A program made the position numbers and the translations under genes. A DNA stretch of 23,092 nucleotides, from positions 1 to 23,092 of the forward strand of contig JACMMY010000111.1 in NCBI GenBank assembly GCA_014378805.1. Reading direction: 5' to 3'. The stretch comes from Moraxellaceae bacterium (lineage in GTDB: Bacteria; Pseudomonadota; Gammaproteobacteria; Pseudomonadales; Moraxellaceae). Under the pieces are notes generated by a model that saw nothing but the letters and a program-made list of their open reading frames with translations, made no database searches and was not told the DNA's origin. Positions within the stretch are counted from its first letter, which is position 1. The number at the start of each line of letters is the position of its first letter. Below, piece by piece: positions 1-7,343 of this stretch.

Positions 1-27
1 ATTGATGTGTCTATGCTTCGTTTCTTC

Positions 28-52
28 GTGCTTATGCATAAGCACTTTTTTT
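28..52 (+). terminator. Intrinsic terminator of a plus-strand gene left of the window
   Basis: A perfect 18-base palindrome, GTGCTTATGCATAAGCAC (28-45), can fold into a 7-bp stem with a TGCA loop and is followed directly by seven T residues (46-52). This is the layout of a rho-independent terminator read on the plus strand. No plus-strand gene ends inside the window before it, so it would serve a gene lying to the left. Confidence 0.6.
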
Positions 53-100
53 CTGTATATTGCTAAACTTTTAAATTGTTAATTTTTTAAAAGCATCAGT

Positions 101-140
101 TAAAAAAATATAGGCAGGGCGACAATACGCCTGCCTATAT
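101..140 (-). terminator. Intrinsic terminator after terE
   Basis: The arms 108-117 and 131-140 pair over ten bases, and GCG (119-121) pairs with CGC (128-130), leaving one bulged G and a six-base loop. On the minus strand the hairpin is followed by a T run, complementary to the A run at 102-108. It lies about 55 bp beyond the terE stop codon, so it probably ends the minus-strand ter transcript. Confidence 0.75.
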
Positions 141-195
141 TGATATCCAATAGTTTCAACGTAAAAGCGCCAATGTTAACGCCTCAACATTAAAA

Positions 196-771
196 TTAAA
201 TCGCGACGCCATAAGACGCTGCTAATGGCCCTAAGCCACCTGCAAAACCTTGACCGATCGCGCGGAATTTCCATTCGCTACCGTTTTTATACAATTCACC
301 AAAAACCATCGCTGTTTCGGTGCTGCTGTCTTCTGACAAGTCGTAACGTGCAATTTCACTGCCGCCCGCATCATTAATAACGCGAATATAAGCATTGCTT
401 ACTTGACCAAAGTTTTGATTACGTGTTGAGCCTTCATAAATAGTTACGCAAAACACAACTTTAGCCACATCAGTAGGGATTTTAGACAAGTCAACTGATA
501 AGGTTTCATCATCGCCATCACCTTCGCCAGTGCGGTTGTCGCCATTATGTGCGACTGAACCATCCGCTGATTTCAAGTTGTTGAAGAAAATGAAATCGGT
601 ATCCATGCGCACTTTGCCGTTTTCACCGACCAAAAACGCAATCGCATCAAGATCGAAGGCCTGACCATCAGTCGCGCGTGGATTCCAGCCCAAACCAATC
701 GTGGTTTTTGCAATACCTGGTGCTTCTTTACTTAAATTAACGTTGCCGCCTTTGGTTAAGCTAATTGCCAT
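196..771 (-). CDS. terE: TerD-domain calcium-binding stress protein, TerE-like
   Basis: This 191-residue protein is a single TerD domain, the usual length for TerD/TerE. The calcium-binding signatures are visible: D-L-D at residues 40-42 and the G-D-N-R-T-G-E-G-D-G-D-D-E block at 77-89. Residues FFNN after the first signature and the GQGFAGGL ending resemble TerE more than TerD. TerD-family proteins are cytoplasmic or membrane-associated Ca2+ binders linked to resistance to tellurite, phage and other stresses; their biochemical role is not settled. The start is supported by AAGGAGAG about nine bases upstream. It is the last gene of the minus-strand ter unit, 116 bp after the DUF475 gene, with a possible attenuating hairpin in that gap. 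The TerE versus TerD label rests on remembered sequences and is less certain than the family. Confidence 0.9.
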   Translation of the reverse strand: MAISLTKGGNVNLSKEAPGIAKTTIGLGWNPRATDGQAFDLDAIAFLVGENGKVRMDTDFIFFNNLKSADGSVAHNGDNRTGEGDGDDETLSVDLSKIPTDVAKVVFCVTIYEGSTRNQNFGQVSNAYIRVINDAGGSEIARYDLSEDSSTETAMVFGELYKNGSEWKFRAIGQGFAGGLGPLAASYGVAI

Positions 772-801
772 GAGTTGTTCTCTCCTTGGTTAAAAATAAT
801 T

Positions 802-855
802 GTTGCCACACATTTAAGGTGCTTATTTAAACCTTATTTTTTGATGTGCGGCAAC
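802..855 (-). promoter_or_regulatory. Nested inverted repeat between the DUF475 gene and terE
   Basis: GTTGCCACACAT (802-813) and ATGTGCGGCAAC (844-855) are inverted copies matching at 11 of 12 positions. An inner pair, AAGGT and ACCTT, nests inside them. On the minus-strand transcript this would form a long interrupted hairpin, followed by AATTATTTTT and then the terE ribosome binding site. It could be an attenuator or partial terminator that lowers terE expression, or an RNA processing or stability site. The sequence alone does not decide. Confidence 0.5.
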
Positions 856-887
856 ATGTTATTGGTGTTAATTGGTTACTGTTTTAA

Positions 888-1958
888 TCAAGCAGATTCA
901 CGTTTGCTATGTGCAATCGACGATAGCACCGCCCAAACGATAAACGCCACACCAATTAAACCAGTGACCAGTTCTGGAACATGCACGCCAGTCCCACTGA
1001 CCAGCATAATGACAGCCAGCGCACCAATTGCGTAATGTGCACCATGCTCTAAGTAGATGTAGGCTTCCAATGTGCCTTTCTCAACCAAAAAGATGGTCAT
1101 TGAACGAACAAACATTGCACCAATAGCCAGACCCAGCATAATGATCACGACATCACTGGTAATCGCAAACGCACCAATGACGCCATCAAAGCTAAATGAC
1201 GCATCTAAGACTTCAAGGTACAAGAAGCCACCAATACCCGCTTTCACGACATTGCTAGAACCCGAAGAGCTCAGAGATTTTTCGCCTTCTTCGTCACCAC
1301 CACCACTGCCTTCAAGCATGTGCCCAATAGCTTTAACGCCAACATAAACCACCACGCCCCAGATGCCTGACATCACAACGGCTAGTTTAGTCTCGCCACC
1401 AACAGCACCTGCCATAATTAACAATGCAATCAAGGCGATAAATACAGACATCGCTGGCACAGAGGCAAGGCTAGACAGTTTTTCTTCCAACCAATGAAAC
1501 CAATGCGTGTCTTTGCCGTCATCAAACAAGAAGTTTAAAAACACCAACAACAAGAACATGCCACCAAATGCAGCAATTTCAGCGTGGTGTAGCATCAGTT
1601 TTTCGGAATAAGAAGCAGGATCATTGAGTGCGAGTTTGGCCACTTCAACCATGCTCATGTCGGCAGTTACACCCACGATTAACAACGGGAACAACAAGCG
1701 CATACCAAACACAGCGACCAAAATACCAACTGTTAAAAACAACCGACGCCAAAAAGCATCCCAGTTGCGCAATACGGACGCATTCACGACCGCGTTATCA
1801 AATGATAGCGATACTTCCATCACCGCCAAAATCGCAGTAATGAGCAATGCCTTAAACATGGCATTAATGCCCGCTTCTGGGCCGTGTGAGAATCCCCACC
1901 ATGCCGACAAACCCAAGCAAATGATGGTAAAAATGATGGAAAAACGAAAGTGCTTCAT
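888..1958 (-). CDS. DUF475/TerC-family integral membrane protein
   Basis: This 356-residue protein is strongly hydrophobic with about eight or nine likely membrane segments. It carries the two acidic intramembrane signatures of the TerC superfamily: E-V-S-L-S-F-D-N-A (E48, D54, N55) and E-V-L-D-A-S-F-S-F-D-G (E249, D252, D258). The spacing and the N-terminal segment match the DUF475 branch rather than classical TerC. A Gly/Ser/Glu-rich loop near residues 214-240 probably sits in the cytoplasm. TerC relatives are linked to metal ion movement, including manganese, and to partner TerD proteins at the membrane; transport by this protein is inference. It lies between terD and terE, where classical operons carry terC, so it probably fills the TerC role. 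AAAGGG a few bases before the ATG supports the start. Confidence 0.85.
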   Translation of the reverse strand: MKHFRFSIIFTIICLGLSAWWGFSHGPEAGINAMFKALLITAILAVMEVSLSFDNAVVNASVLRNWDAFWRRLFLTVGILVAVFGMRLLFPLLIVGVTADMSMVEVAKLALNDPASYSEKLMLHHAEIAAFGGMFLLLVFLNFLFDDGKDTHWFHWLEEKLSSLASVPAMSVFIALIALLIMAGAVGGETKLAVVMSGIWGVVVYVGVKAIGHMLEGSGGGDEEGEKSLSSSGSSNVVKAGIGGFLYLEVLDASFSFDGVIGAFAITSDVVIIMLGLAIGAMFVRSMTIFLVEKGTLEAYIYLEHGAHYAIGALAVIMLVSGTGVHVPELVTGLIGVAFIVWAVLSSIAHSKRESA

Positions 1959-2063
1959 TGTTGCCCTTTAATGATGATCAAGATTAAAAAAAATACAAAT
2001 GCCGAGTCTTTAAACCTATTCTATAAAATAGCCTCTAAAACTGGTACGATGACATGTGGTCAC

Positions 2064-2642
2064 TTAAGCGACGCTAATACCATATTGTTGACACATTGCC
2101 GCAAGACCGCCTGCATAACCTTGTCCAACGGCACGGAACTTCCATTCGCTATTGTGGCGATAAAGCTCACCAAACACCATGGCGGTTTCGGTGGAATAGT
2201 CTTCAGCCAAGTCGAATCTTACAATTTCAATACCATTATCTTGATTGACGACTCGAATGAAGGCGTTGGCGATTTGACCAAAATTTTGCCCACGTGCAGC
2301 CGCATCATGGATCGTGACGGTAATGGCTGCCTTGTCAATTTCGGCAGAGACTTTGGATAAGTCAACCAAGATTGACTCATCATCGCCATCGCCTTGACCA
2401 CTGCGGTTATCACCCGTATGTTCAATCGCGCCATCAATAGAGCGCAACTGATTATAAAAAATAAAATCATGATCACCGCGCACTTTGCCGCTGGTACCTA
2501 GCAAAAATGCACTGGCATCCAAATCAAAAGATGCGCCATCGGTTGCCCGTTCGTCCCAGCCCAAACCAATTAAGATACGGACCAAATTAGGGTCTGTTTT
2601 TGTCAGCGAAACATTTCCGCCCTTTGTTAATGAAAGTGCCAT
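2064..2642 (-). CDS. terD: TerD-domain calcium-binding stress protein, TerD-like
   Basis: This 192-residue single-domain protein closely resembles classical TerD. The N-terminal SLTKGGNVSLTK and the C-terminal GELYRHNSEWKFRAVGQGY are typical. Calcium ligands are seen as D-L-D at residues 40-42 and the GDN...GDGDDE block at 77-89. It is clearly a paralogue of terE in the same unit, with conserved ends and a more divergent centre. CGGAGAA lies shortly before the ATG. It is 65 bp downstream of terA and 105 bp upstream of the DUF475 gene, so co-transcription is likely. The role is stress tolerance through Ca2+-dependent association with other Ter proteins; direct action on tellurite is not shown for the family. 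Confidence 0.93.
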   Translation of the reverse strand: MALSLTKGGNVSLTKTDPNLVRILIGLGWDERATDGASFDLDASAFLLGTSGKVRGDHDFIFYNQLRSIDGAIEHTGDNRSGQGDGDDESILVDLSKVSAEIDKAAITVTIHDAAARGQNFGQIANAFIRVVNQDNGIEIVRFDLAEDYSTETAMVFGELYRHNSEWKFRAVGQGYAGGLAAMCQQYGISVA

Positions 2643-2707
2643 GGTAAATTCTCCGTGATGACTTAAAACTGTCTGTTTATTACGTTTTTGATGTTAAAAA
2701 TGGATCA

Positions 2708-3913
2708 CTAATCTTTAGAGCCGCTTTTCCATTGTAGACCGAGCCCAAAATGCTGATCTAACTCGCGATGCCCTGCCACATATTTCACTTGCCTCGACAC
2801 TTGAAACTCACCCTGATGGTTGGTCAATTCCGCAATGCCGCACATTCTCAACCGATCACCGCCCTCGCTGAGTTGAATCTCAATCGGCGGCTGGTTGGGC
2901 ACATAAATGGTGACGACGCCATCGGTTGCCGCCCAGTTGGGCGCGCCTTCATAAATAAACGCAAAAATCACAATCCGTTTGATTTGATCCCAATGTCGAC
3001 CATTGATTTTGAGCCACTCACCATCGGTTGAGGCTCCCGAACGATCATCGGCAGAGAGTTGAATATAAGGACGGTGATCAAACGCGCCAAAACAATTACC
3101 CAATGCTTGAATCACCGACTTAGTGCCATCTTGCATTTCAAACAAGCAGCCCAAATCTAAGTCAACCCCTGATTTACCACCGGTTAATGATTTTAAGAAG
3201 CTTACTTTTTGAGTCGGATCGCCTTTTTTGTTCCAATTCAGATTCACCTTGATTTCACCAAAACCCTGCGCTTGTTTGCTCAAGTTGATTTTGCTGTTTT
3301 GCTTATCAAGGGTAATTTTGCTCAAATTCACCCGTGGTGCTGGAGCAGGGATGGGAGCTGGAGCTGGAATTGGAGCAGGGGGAGGTGCGGGTGTTGGTTC
3401 TGCTTGAATTTCAACCCCGAAATGTTCGGCTAAAGGTTTCAAGCCGCCATTAAAGCCTTGCGCGACCAAACGAAATTTCCAGCCTTGCTGATGTCGATAA
3501 AACTCACCGACGATTAGTGCCGCCTCTGTTCGGCCTTGTCCTTCGATCACCGCACTGGCGATCAATTGCCCGGTGGCATACAGCTCAATTTCAAGGCGTT
3601 GTAATGCCGCAAATGTAAATGGCGCATCTAACGTCGCACTGACGGCAATTTTTGCAATGGGCGGTTCAATTTTGCTCAAATCAAGCTGAAAAGTGCTTAA
3701 ATTGCCTTGTTGTTGCAGGCGAATACTGCCTGATGCGTTGCTGGTTTGACCATAAAAGATCATATCCTGATCCCCACGCACTTTTTGTGTATCTTGTGCT
3801 AAGGCATAGGCGGAGACATCAGCTTGAACACTTTGAGTGCTGTGCTGCTTCATCCTAATTTCAATCATGGGCGAAGATAAGGCAGTGTTTGCCCCTGCCG
3901 TAAGCTGAATCAT
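2708..3913 (-). CDS. terA: TerA-like protein with two TerD-type domains
   Basis: This 401-residue protein has an N-terminal TerD-like domain (about 1-170, with KVRGDQDMIFYGQ and GEFYRHQQGWKFR), a Pro/Ala-rich linker (about 172-195), and a second TerD-like domain (about 196-398). The N-terminal copy lacks the D-x-D and GDGDDE calcium signatures. The C-terminal copy has VDLDLG and a D-D-R-S-G block, so at most one domain probably binds calcium. Length, domain order and linker match TerA. It is the first gene of the minus-strand ter unit, next to the divergent promoter region. AAGGG lies about nine bases before the ATG. TerA proteins are predicted scaffolds that work with TerD and TerC at the membrane; this is known only at family level. 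Confidence 0.92.
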   Translation of the reverse strand: MIQLTAGANTALSSPMIEIRMKQHSTQSVQADVSAYALAQDTQKVRGDQDMIFYGQTSNASGSIRLQQQGNLSTFQLDLSKIEPPIAKIAVSATLDAPFTFAALQRLEIELYATGQLIASAVIEGQGRTEAALIVGEFYRHQQGWKFRLVAQGFNGGLKPLAEHFGVEIQAEPTPAPPPAPIPAPAPIPAPAPRVNLSKITLDKQNSKINLSKQAQGFGEIKVNLNWNKKGDPTQKVSFLKSLTGGKSGVDLDLGCLFEMQDGTKSVIQALGNCFGAFDHRPYIQLSADDRSGASTDGEWLKINGRHWDQIKRIVIFAFIYEGAPNWAATDGVVTIYVPNQPPIEIQLSEGGDRLRMCGIAELTNHQGEFQVSRQVKYVAGHRELDQHFGLGLQWKSGSKD

Positions 3914-3930
3914 ATTAAAACCCTTAAAAT

Positions 3931-3960
3931 GAGCTAAATAAAAAGCGAGCTGAATAAAAA
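3931..3960. repeat. Tandem 14-bp direct repeat in the terA promoter region
   Basis: GAGCTAAATAAAAA (3931-3944) and GAGCTGAATAAAAA (3947-3960) match at 13 of 14 positions with a 16-bp period. They sit 18-47 bp upstream of the terA start and overlap the best candidate promoter. They may be paired regulator sites or a simple local duplication. Confidence 0.5.
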
Positions 3961-3965
3961 ATCAA
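3937..3965 (-). promoter_or_regulatory. Candidate sigma-70 promoter of terA
   Basis: On the minus strand TTGATT (3960-3965) and TTTATT (3937-3942) are separated by exactly 17 bp and would give a leader of about 17 bases before the terA start. Both boxes are imperfect in an AT-rich setting, so this is only a plausible choice. Confidence 0.3.
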
Positions 3966-4064
3966 TTTTCTTATTTTTTATCATCGAGTTTCTGCCTTTT
4001 TTTAGCGGTTCAGTGCTTGAATAGCAATCAAAAATTAATTGTTTTTTTTGTTGGTTTGTAAACT

Positions 4065-4081
4065 ACGGTCAGAATGACCGT
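4065..4081. promoter_or_regulatory. Inverted-repeat operator candidate in the divergent ter promoter region
   Basis: ACGGTCAGAATGACCGT is a perfect 7-bp inverted repeat with a 3-bp spacer, placed between terA (ATG at 3913) and the ATP-grasp gene (ATG at 4192). A TATACT hexamer at 4112-4117 lies 31 bp to its right and could be the -10 box of the plus-strand unit, although no good -35 box is visible. The site resembles a dimeric regulator operator. No regulator gene is encoded nearby, so the binder is unknown. Confidence 0.5.
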
Positions 4082-4191
4082 CAAGGGGCGGTATCTGTGA
4101 TTTTAATCTTGTATACTCCCATTTTCGTCGCGGTTTTTTTTGCAGCCTATTTCACAATATCCTTCCTCCCAATTTATACTAATAGGCTGTC

Positions 4192-5280
4192 ATGTCGAGC
4201 GCTTCTTCAGTGAATCTTTCATTAAAACAACCCTGTGCGGATTTTATTCCACCGACTCAGAGTATCGGTGTTTGGTTGACCCAAGGGCATTCTTGCCAGC
4301 GTGATTTGATATTGGCACTCAGACAGGCTTGTTTTGCCGATCAAATTCATATTGTTGCGTCGCACAGCATCATCCGTCCTGACATTACCAGTGTCGCCGA
4401 TATTGCCTTTTTAGAACCGCCTTTAGATGAGCGTGTGGATTGGGTGATTGAGCAAGCACAACGCCTGAATGTCAAATTGATTGTTGCAGGACGCTATGGA
4501 CGGACTTACCTGACTGAAAAGCATAAATTTGAGCAAGCAGGCATTCGCTTAATGGCAGGCGCCAGCAGCATCGAACACCTAGAGCAAGTCAATAATAAAT
4601 CGCTATTTACCCAAACGTGTACCGATGCGGGATTGCCTGTTGTGCCTGCAACGACGGTCAGTAACGCTGAACAGTTGATTGTCGCCATTGCCGATTGGGC
4701 CAGTCGTGGTGGTGTGGGCGTCAAGCCGATCAAAGGCGTTTTTGCCGCAGGATTTTGGCGTTTAGATCCGAATGCTAAAGCGTTTGATTGTTTTGCCAAT
4801 AGCAGTAATTTTAAGGCGCACCCACAGCAATTTATTGACAGTTACGCACAACTGGAAACGCCACCCGATTATCTCGTTATGCCCATGCTTACTGGCTTAG
4901 AGTGCTCGGTTGATATGTTTTGCGAGCACGGCAAAGTCAAACAAGCGGTGGTGCGTTATAAACAACACGATGATAATCAACGATTATCTTTAAATGATCC
5001 CGCGCGTGATTTGGCTGTTAAGGTGGCGGAATTATTTGCCTGTGATGGTTTGGTCAATATGCAGGCGCGTTATTCAGCAGAAGGCGAGTTGTATATTTTA
5101 GAAATCAATCCACGCCCTTCGGGTGGTATCGGTTACACCATGCATAGCGGCGTCAATTTGATTGCCACGGCGGTTGTGCATGGGCTGGGGATCACTCAAC
5201 AACCAACCAACACGGCAGACATTTCCGGGTCTAGTGCTTTGGTGCGTGCGATTACCACAAGCGTGCGGGTTGATGGCTAA
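4192..5280 (+). CDS. ATP-grasp ligase of the Ter-associated biosynthetic module
   Basis: This 362-residue protein begins with a pre-ATP-grasp Rossmann-like part (about 1-125) and continues as an ATP-grasp fold. V-K-P-I-K (K178, K181) gives likely ATP-phosphate contacts, and L-E-I-N-P-R-P-S-G-G (E304, N306, R308) is the Mg-ATP binding loop. ATP-grasp enzymes join a carboxylate to an amine or thiol through an acyl phosphate. The substrate here is unknown. It is the first gene of a plus-strand unit with two phosphoribosyltransferases, a HAD phosphatase and a CitE-like lyase, the combination reported with ter genes and predicted to make a nucleoside-like metabolite. The ATG has only a weak AGG upstream. 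A 148-bp gap separates it from the next gene. Confidence 0.88.
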   Translation: MSSASSVNLSLKQPCADFIPPTQSIGVWLTQGHSCQRDLILALRQACFADQIHIVASHSIIRPDITSVADIAFLEPPLDERVDWVIEQAQRLNVKLIVAGRYGRTYLTEKHKFEQAGIRLMAGASSIEHLEQVNNKSLFTQTCTDAGLPVVPATTVSNAEQLIVAIADWASRGGVGVKPIKGVFAAGFWRLDPNAKAFDCFANSSNFKAHPQQFIDSYAQLETPPDYLVMPMLTGLECSVDMFCEHGKVKQAVVRYKQHDDNQRLSLNDPARDLAVKVAELFACDGLVNMQARYSAEGELYILEINPRPSGGIGYTMHSGVNLIATAVVHGLGITQQPTNTADISGSSALVRAITTSVRVDG

Positions 5281-5428
5281 TATTCTAACTTATTAAAACA
5301 CCTTGATTATATTTCAACCAATGGTTTGTACGTCCAAGGGCGAGGTCTAAAAAACTCGCTCAGGAAATTCAACGTCCTCATTCGCCTATTGATTGCTTCT
5401 GTATTTGGAGCAGAGATTAAATTTTTAC

Positions 5429-6529
5429 ATGATTGAAATTAAGCTTTCTCGCGGCACGCTATCGCTGACCCCTTCACCCGCGAGTGCATGGCAATGGCAA
5501 GATTTATTGGAATTTGCCGAGCGCATTAATCCCAAGCGGGCTTTCTTGTTTGTGTCCAAAGTTTTGGGTCGACATATTCCTGTGAGCCCAGCTCAAATGT
5601 GCGCTGCCTATACAGATTTGGCACAACGCATTCCCGACAATTTGCCGCAACCTTTATTAGTGATCGGCATGGCTGAAACAGCGGTGGGACTCGGTGCAGG
5701 GGTGCATCATGTCCTGCAACAACGCTATCCAGATGCGGTGTTTATCAGCACCACACGCCATCCTGTGGCGGATGCGCCGTTGTTAGCACGGTTTTTAGAA
5801 GAACACAGCCACGCACAAGATCAGTTGCTCTATGGTTCACCGGATGAGGCATTGCAACAGCTTATTTTAAATAGCAAAACGGTTGTTTTGGTTGATGATG
5901 AAGCGTCCACAGGAAAAACCTTTATTAACTTGGTCGCAGCAATGCAACAGGCCGGATTAAATCAAATCAGTCATGTGGTCACTGCGACTTTGGCCGATTG
6001 GTCATCAGGCTTTCAACTGGACGGTTTAGATTGCCAAGCAGTAAGTTTGTTGTCGGGTGATTGGCAATGGCAAGATGCTTCCAATCCTCCGACGATTCAT
6101 ATGCCCAAAGTCGATACGGTGGCGCATGGTACTTTTCCAGTCCTCGCCCAAAGCAATTGGGGACGGTTACCAACCCGAGGAAGTCAGGCAAGTTTGAATG
6201 CCACGGCTAAAATCGGTGAACGCATTTTAGTCTTGGGCACAGGTGAATATGTCTGGCCGCCTTATTTGTTGGCAGCACAGTTGGAACAGCAAGGCGCAGA
6301 GGTGAAGTTTTCAGCAATTACCCGTTCGCCGATTGCGTTAGGTCAAGCCATTAAACACAGTCTCGCATTTAGTGACAACTATGGTTTGGGCATTCAAAAT
6401 TTTGTTTATAACGTCGATCACACGGCATATGACCGAATTTTAATTGCCATTGAAACATCCGCAGAATCGGTTGATCCTCTTTTATTACAGGCATTTCCGA
6501 ATGCCGAAATTATTACTGAAGCCTATTAA
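5429..6529 (+). CDS. Phosphoribosyltransferase with C-terminal TRSP domain
   Basis: Read from the ATG at 5429 the protein has 366 residues. The N-terminal part is a type I phosphoribosyltransferase fold with PRPP loop V-L-V-D-D-E-A-S-T-G-K-T (D156, D157, T161-T164). The C-terminal part contains the literal T-R-S-P motif at residues 298-301 that names the TRSP domain. The family is found in Ter-associated operons and is expected to use PRPP to attach a ribose-phosphate to an unknown base or analogue. An in-frame TTG at 5393 would add 12 residues, but the ATG gives a more natural MIEIKLSRG start; ribosome binding is weak for both. The 148-bp gap upstream holds a 5-bp inverted repeat (5340-5344/5355-5359) and no clear promoter. 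The next gene begins one base after its stop. Confidence 0.88.
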   Translation: MIEIKLSRGTLSLTPSPASAWQWQDLLEFAERINPKRAFLFVSKVLGRHIPVSPAQMCAAYTDLAQRIPDNLPQPLLVIGMAETAVGLGAGVHHVLQQRYPDAVFISTTRHPVADAPLLARFLEEHSHAQDQLLYGSPDEALQQLILNSKTVVLVDDEASTGKTFINLVAAMQQAGLNQISHVVTATLADWSSGFQLDGLDCQAVSLLSGDWQWQDASNPPTIHMPKVDTVAHGTFPVLAQSNWGRLPTRGSQASLNATAKIGERILVLGTGEYVWPPYLLAAQLEQQGAEVKFSAITRSPIALGQAIKHSLAFSDNYGLGIQNFVYNVDHTAYDRILIAIETSAESVDPLLLQAFPNAEIITEAY

Positions 6530-6530
6530 C

Positions 6531-7343
6531 ATGACTTTTTCAAATACCTTACCGAGCCCTGATGCGCTGATTCGTCCTTTGGCTTTGGTTGATTTAGACG
6601 ATACATTATTTCAAACCCATAATCGCATTAAACCTGACCCCCGCTATCAGGTGGCGACCACTGACAAAAATGGTCAGCCGTTGTCATATATGAGCCCGAC
6701 CCAATGGCAGTTTGTGCAGTGGTTGTTTCAGTCGACGGATGTGGTGGCCATCACGGCACGCAGTGTCGAAGCGTTATCGCGCGTGCAATTTAACTTTAAC
6801 CATGGCGCGGTATGTTCGCATGGAGGCACAATTTTGAGCCCCGATGGAACGGTCGATCAAGACTGGCATCAGCATATGCAACATGCACTTGCGCCGTATC
6901 AAACCAAACTGCAAGCCTTGATGGATTATGTCCAAAAAGCGGCCGTTGATTTTGGCTCAGTGCGCACTTGGATCGTCGAAGAAGAAAATCTGGGCTTATA
7001 TTTGGTGGTCAAACAAAATCAACCAGATAGCTTATTTCTAAAGAACTTCTTACAACAGATTCCTGCGCGCTTGTTGGATGGTTTTTATTCACATATGAAT
7101 GGCAATAATCTGGCCTTGATTCCCCATGTGGTGAGCAAAGCCAGTGCGACGCAAGCCTTATTAAAGAAACAGCATACGCCAGCGCAACCGATACTTGGTT
7201 TTGGAGACAGTTTGTCTGATGTTGGTTTTTTAAGCCAATGTGATTGGTGGGGCATGCCGAAACACAGCCAGCTGAATCGTTGGGTCGCAAAAGCATTGCA
7301 CACCCAATATACACAAGAAGGATATTATGGCGATTACCAATAA
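6531..7343 (+). CDS. HAD-superfamily hydrolase (sugar-phosphate-phosphatase-like)
   Basis: This 270-residue protein has the four HAD motifs. Motif I is L-V-D-L-D-D-T-L-F with nucleophile D21 and acid D23, motif II is I-T-A-R-S, motif III is a lysine near KASATQALL, and motif IV is G-F-G-D-S-L-S-D with D226 and D230. The size and the cap between motifs II and III resemble Cof/SPP-type phosphatases. It probably removes phosphate from an intermediate or product of the surrounding pathway; the substrate is inference. I chose the ATG at 6531, one base after the preceding stop, over longer in-frame starts inside the upstream gene, because MTFSNTLPSP leads directly into motif I. The 3-prime end overlaps the next gene by 17 bp, which suggests translational coupling. 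Confidence 0.88.
   Translation: MTFSNTLPSPDALIRPLALVDLDDTLFQTHNRIKPDPRYQVATTDKNGQPLSYMSPTQWQFVQWLFQSTDVVAITARSVEALSRVQFNFNHGAVCSHGGTILSPDGTVDQDWHQHMQHALAPYQTKLQALMDYVQKAAVDFGSVRTWIVEEENLGLYLVVKQNQPDSLFLKNFLQQIPARLLDGFYSHMNGNNLALIPHVVSKASATQALLKKQHTPAQPILGFGDSLSDVGFLSQCDWWGMPKHSQLNRWVAKALHTQYTQEGYYGDYQ

Noticed and set aside
1072..1971. Open frames on the plus strand across the DUF475 gene
   Set aside because: They are shadows of a well-supported membrane protein gene with conserved motifs and have no family-like content.
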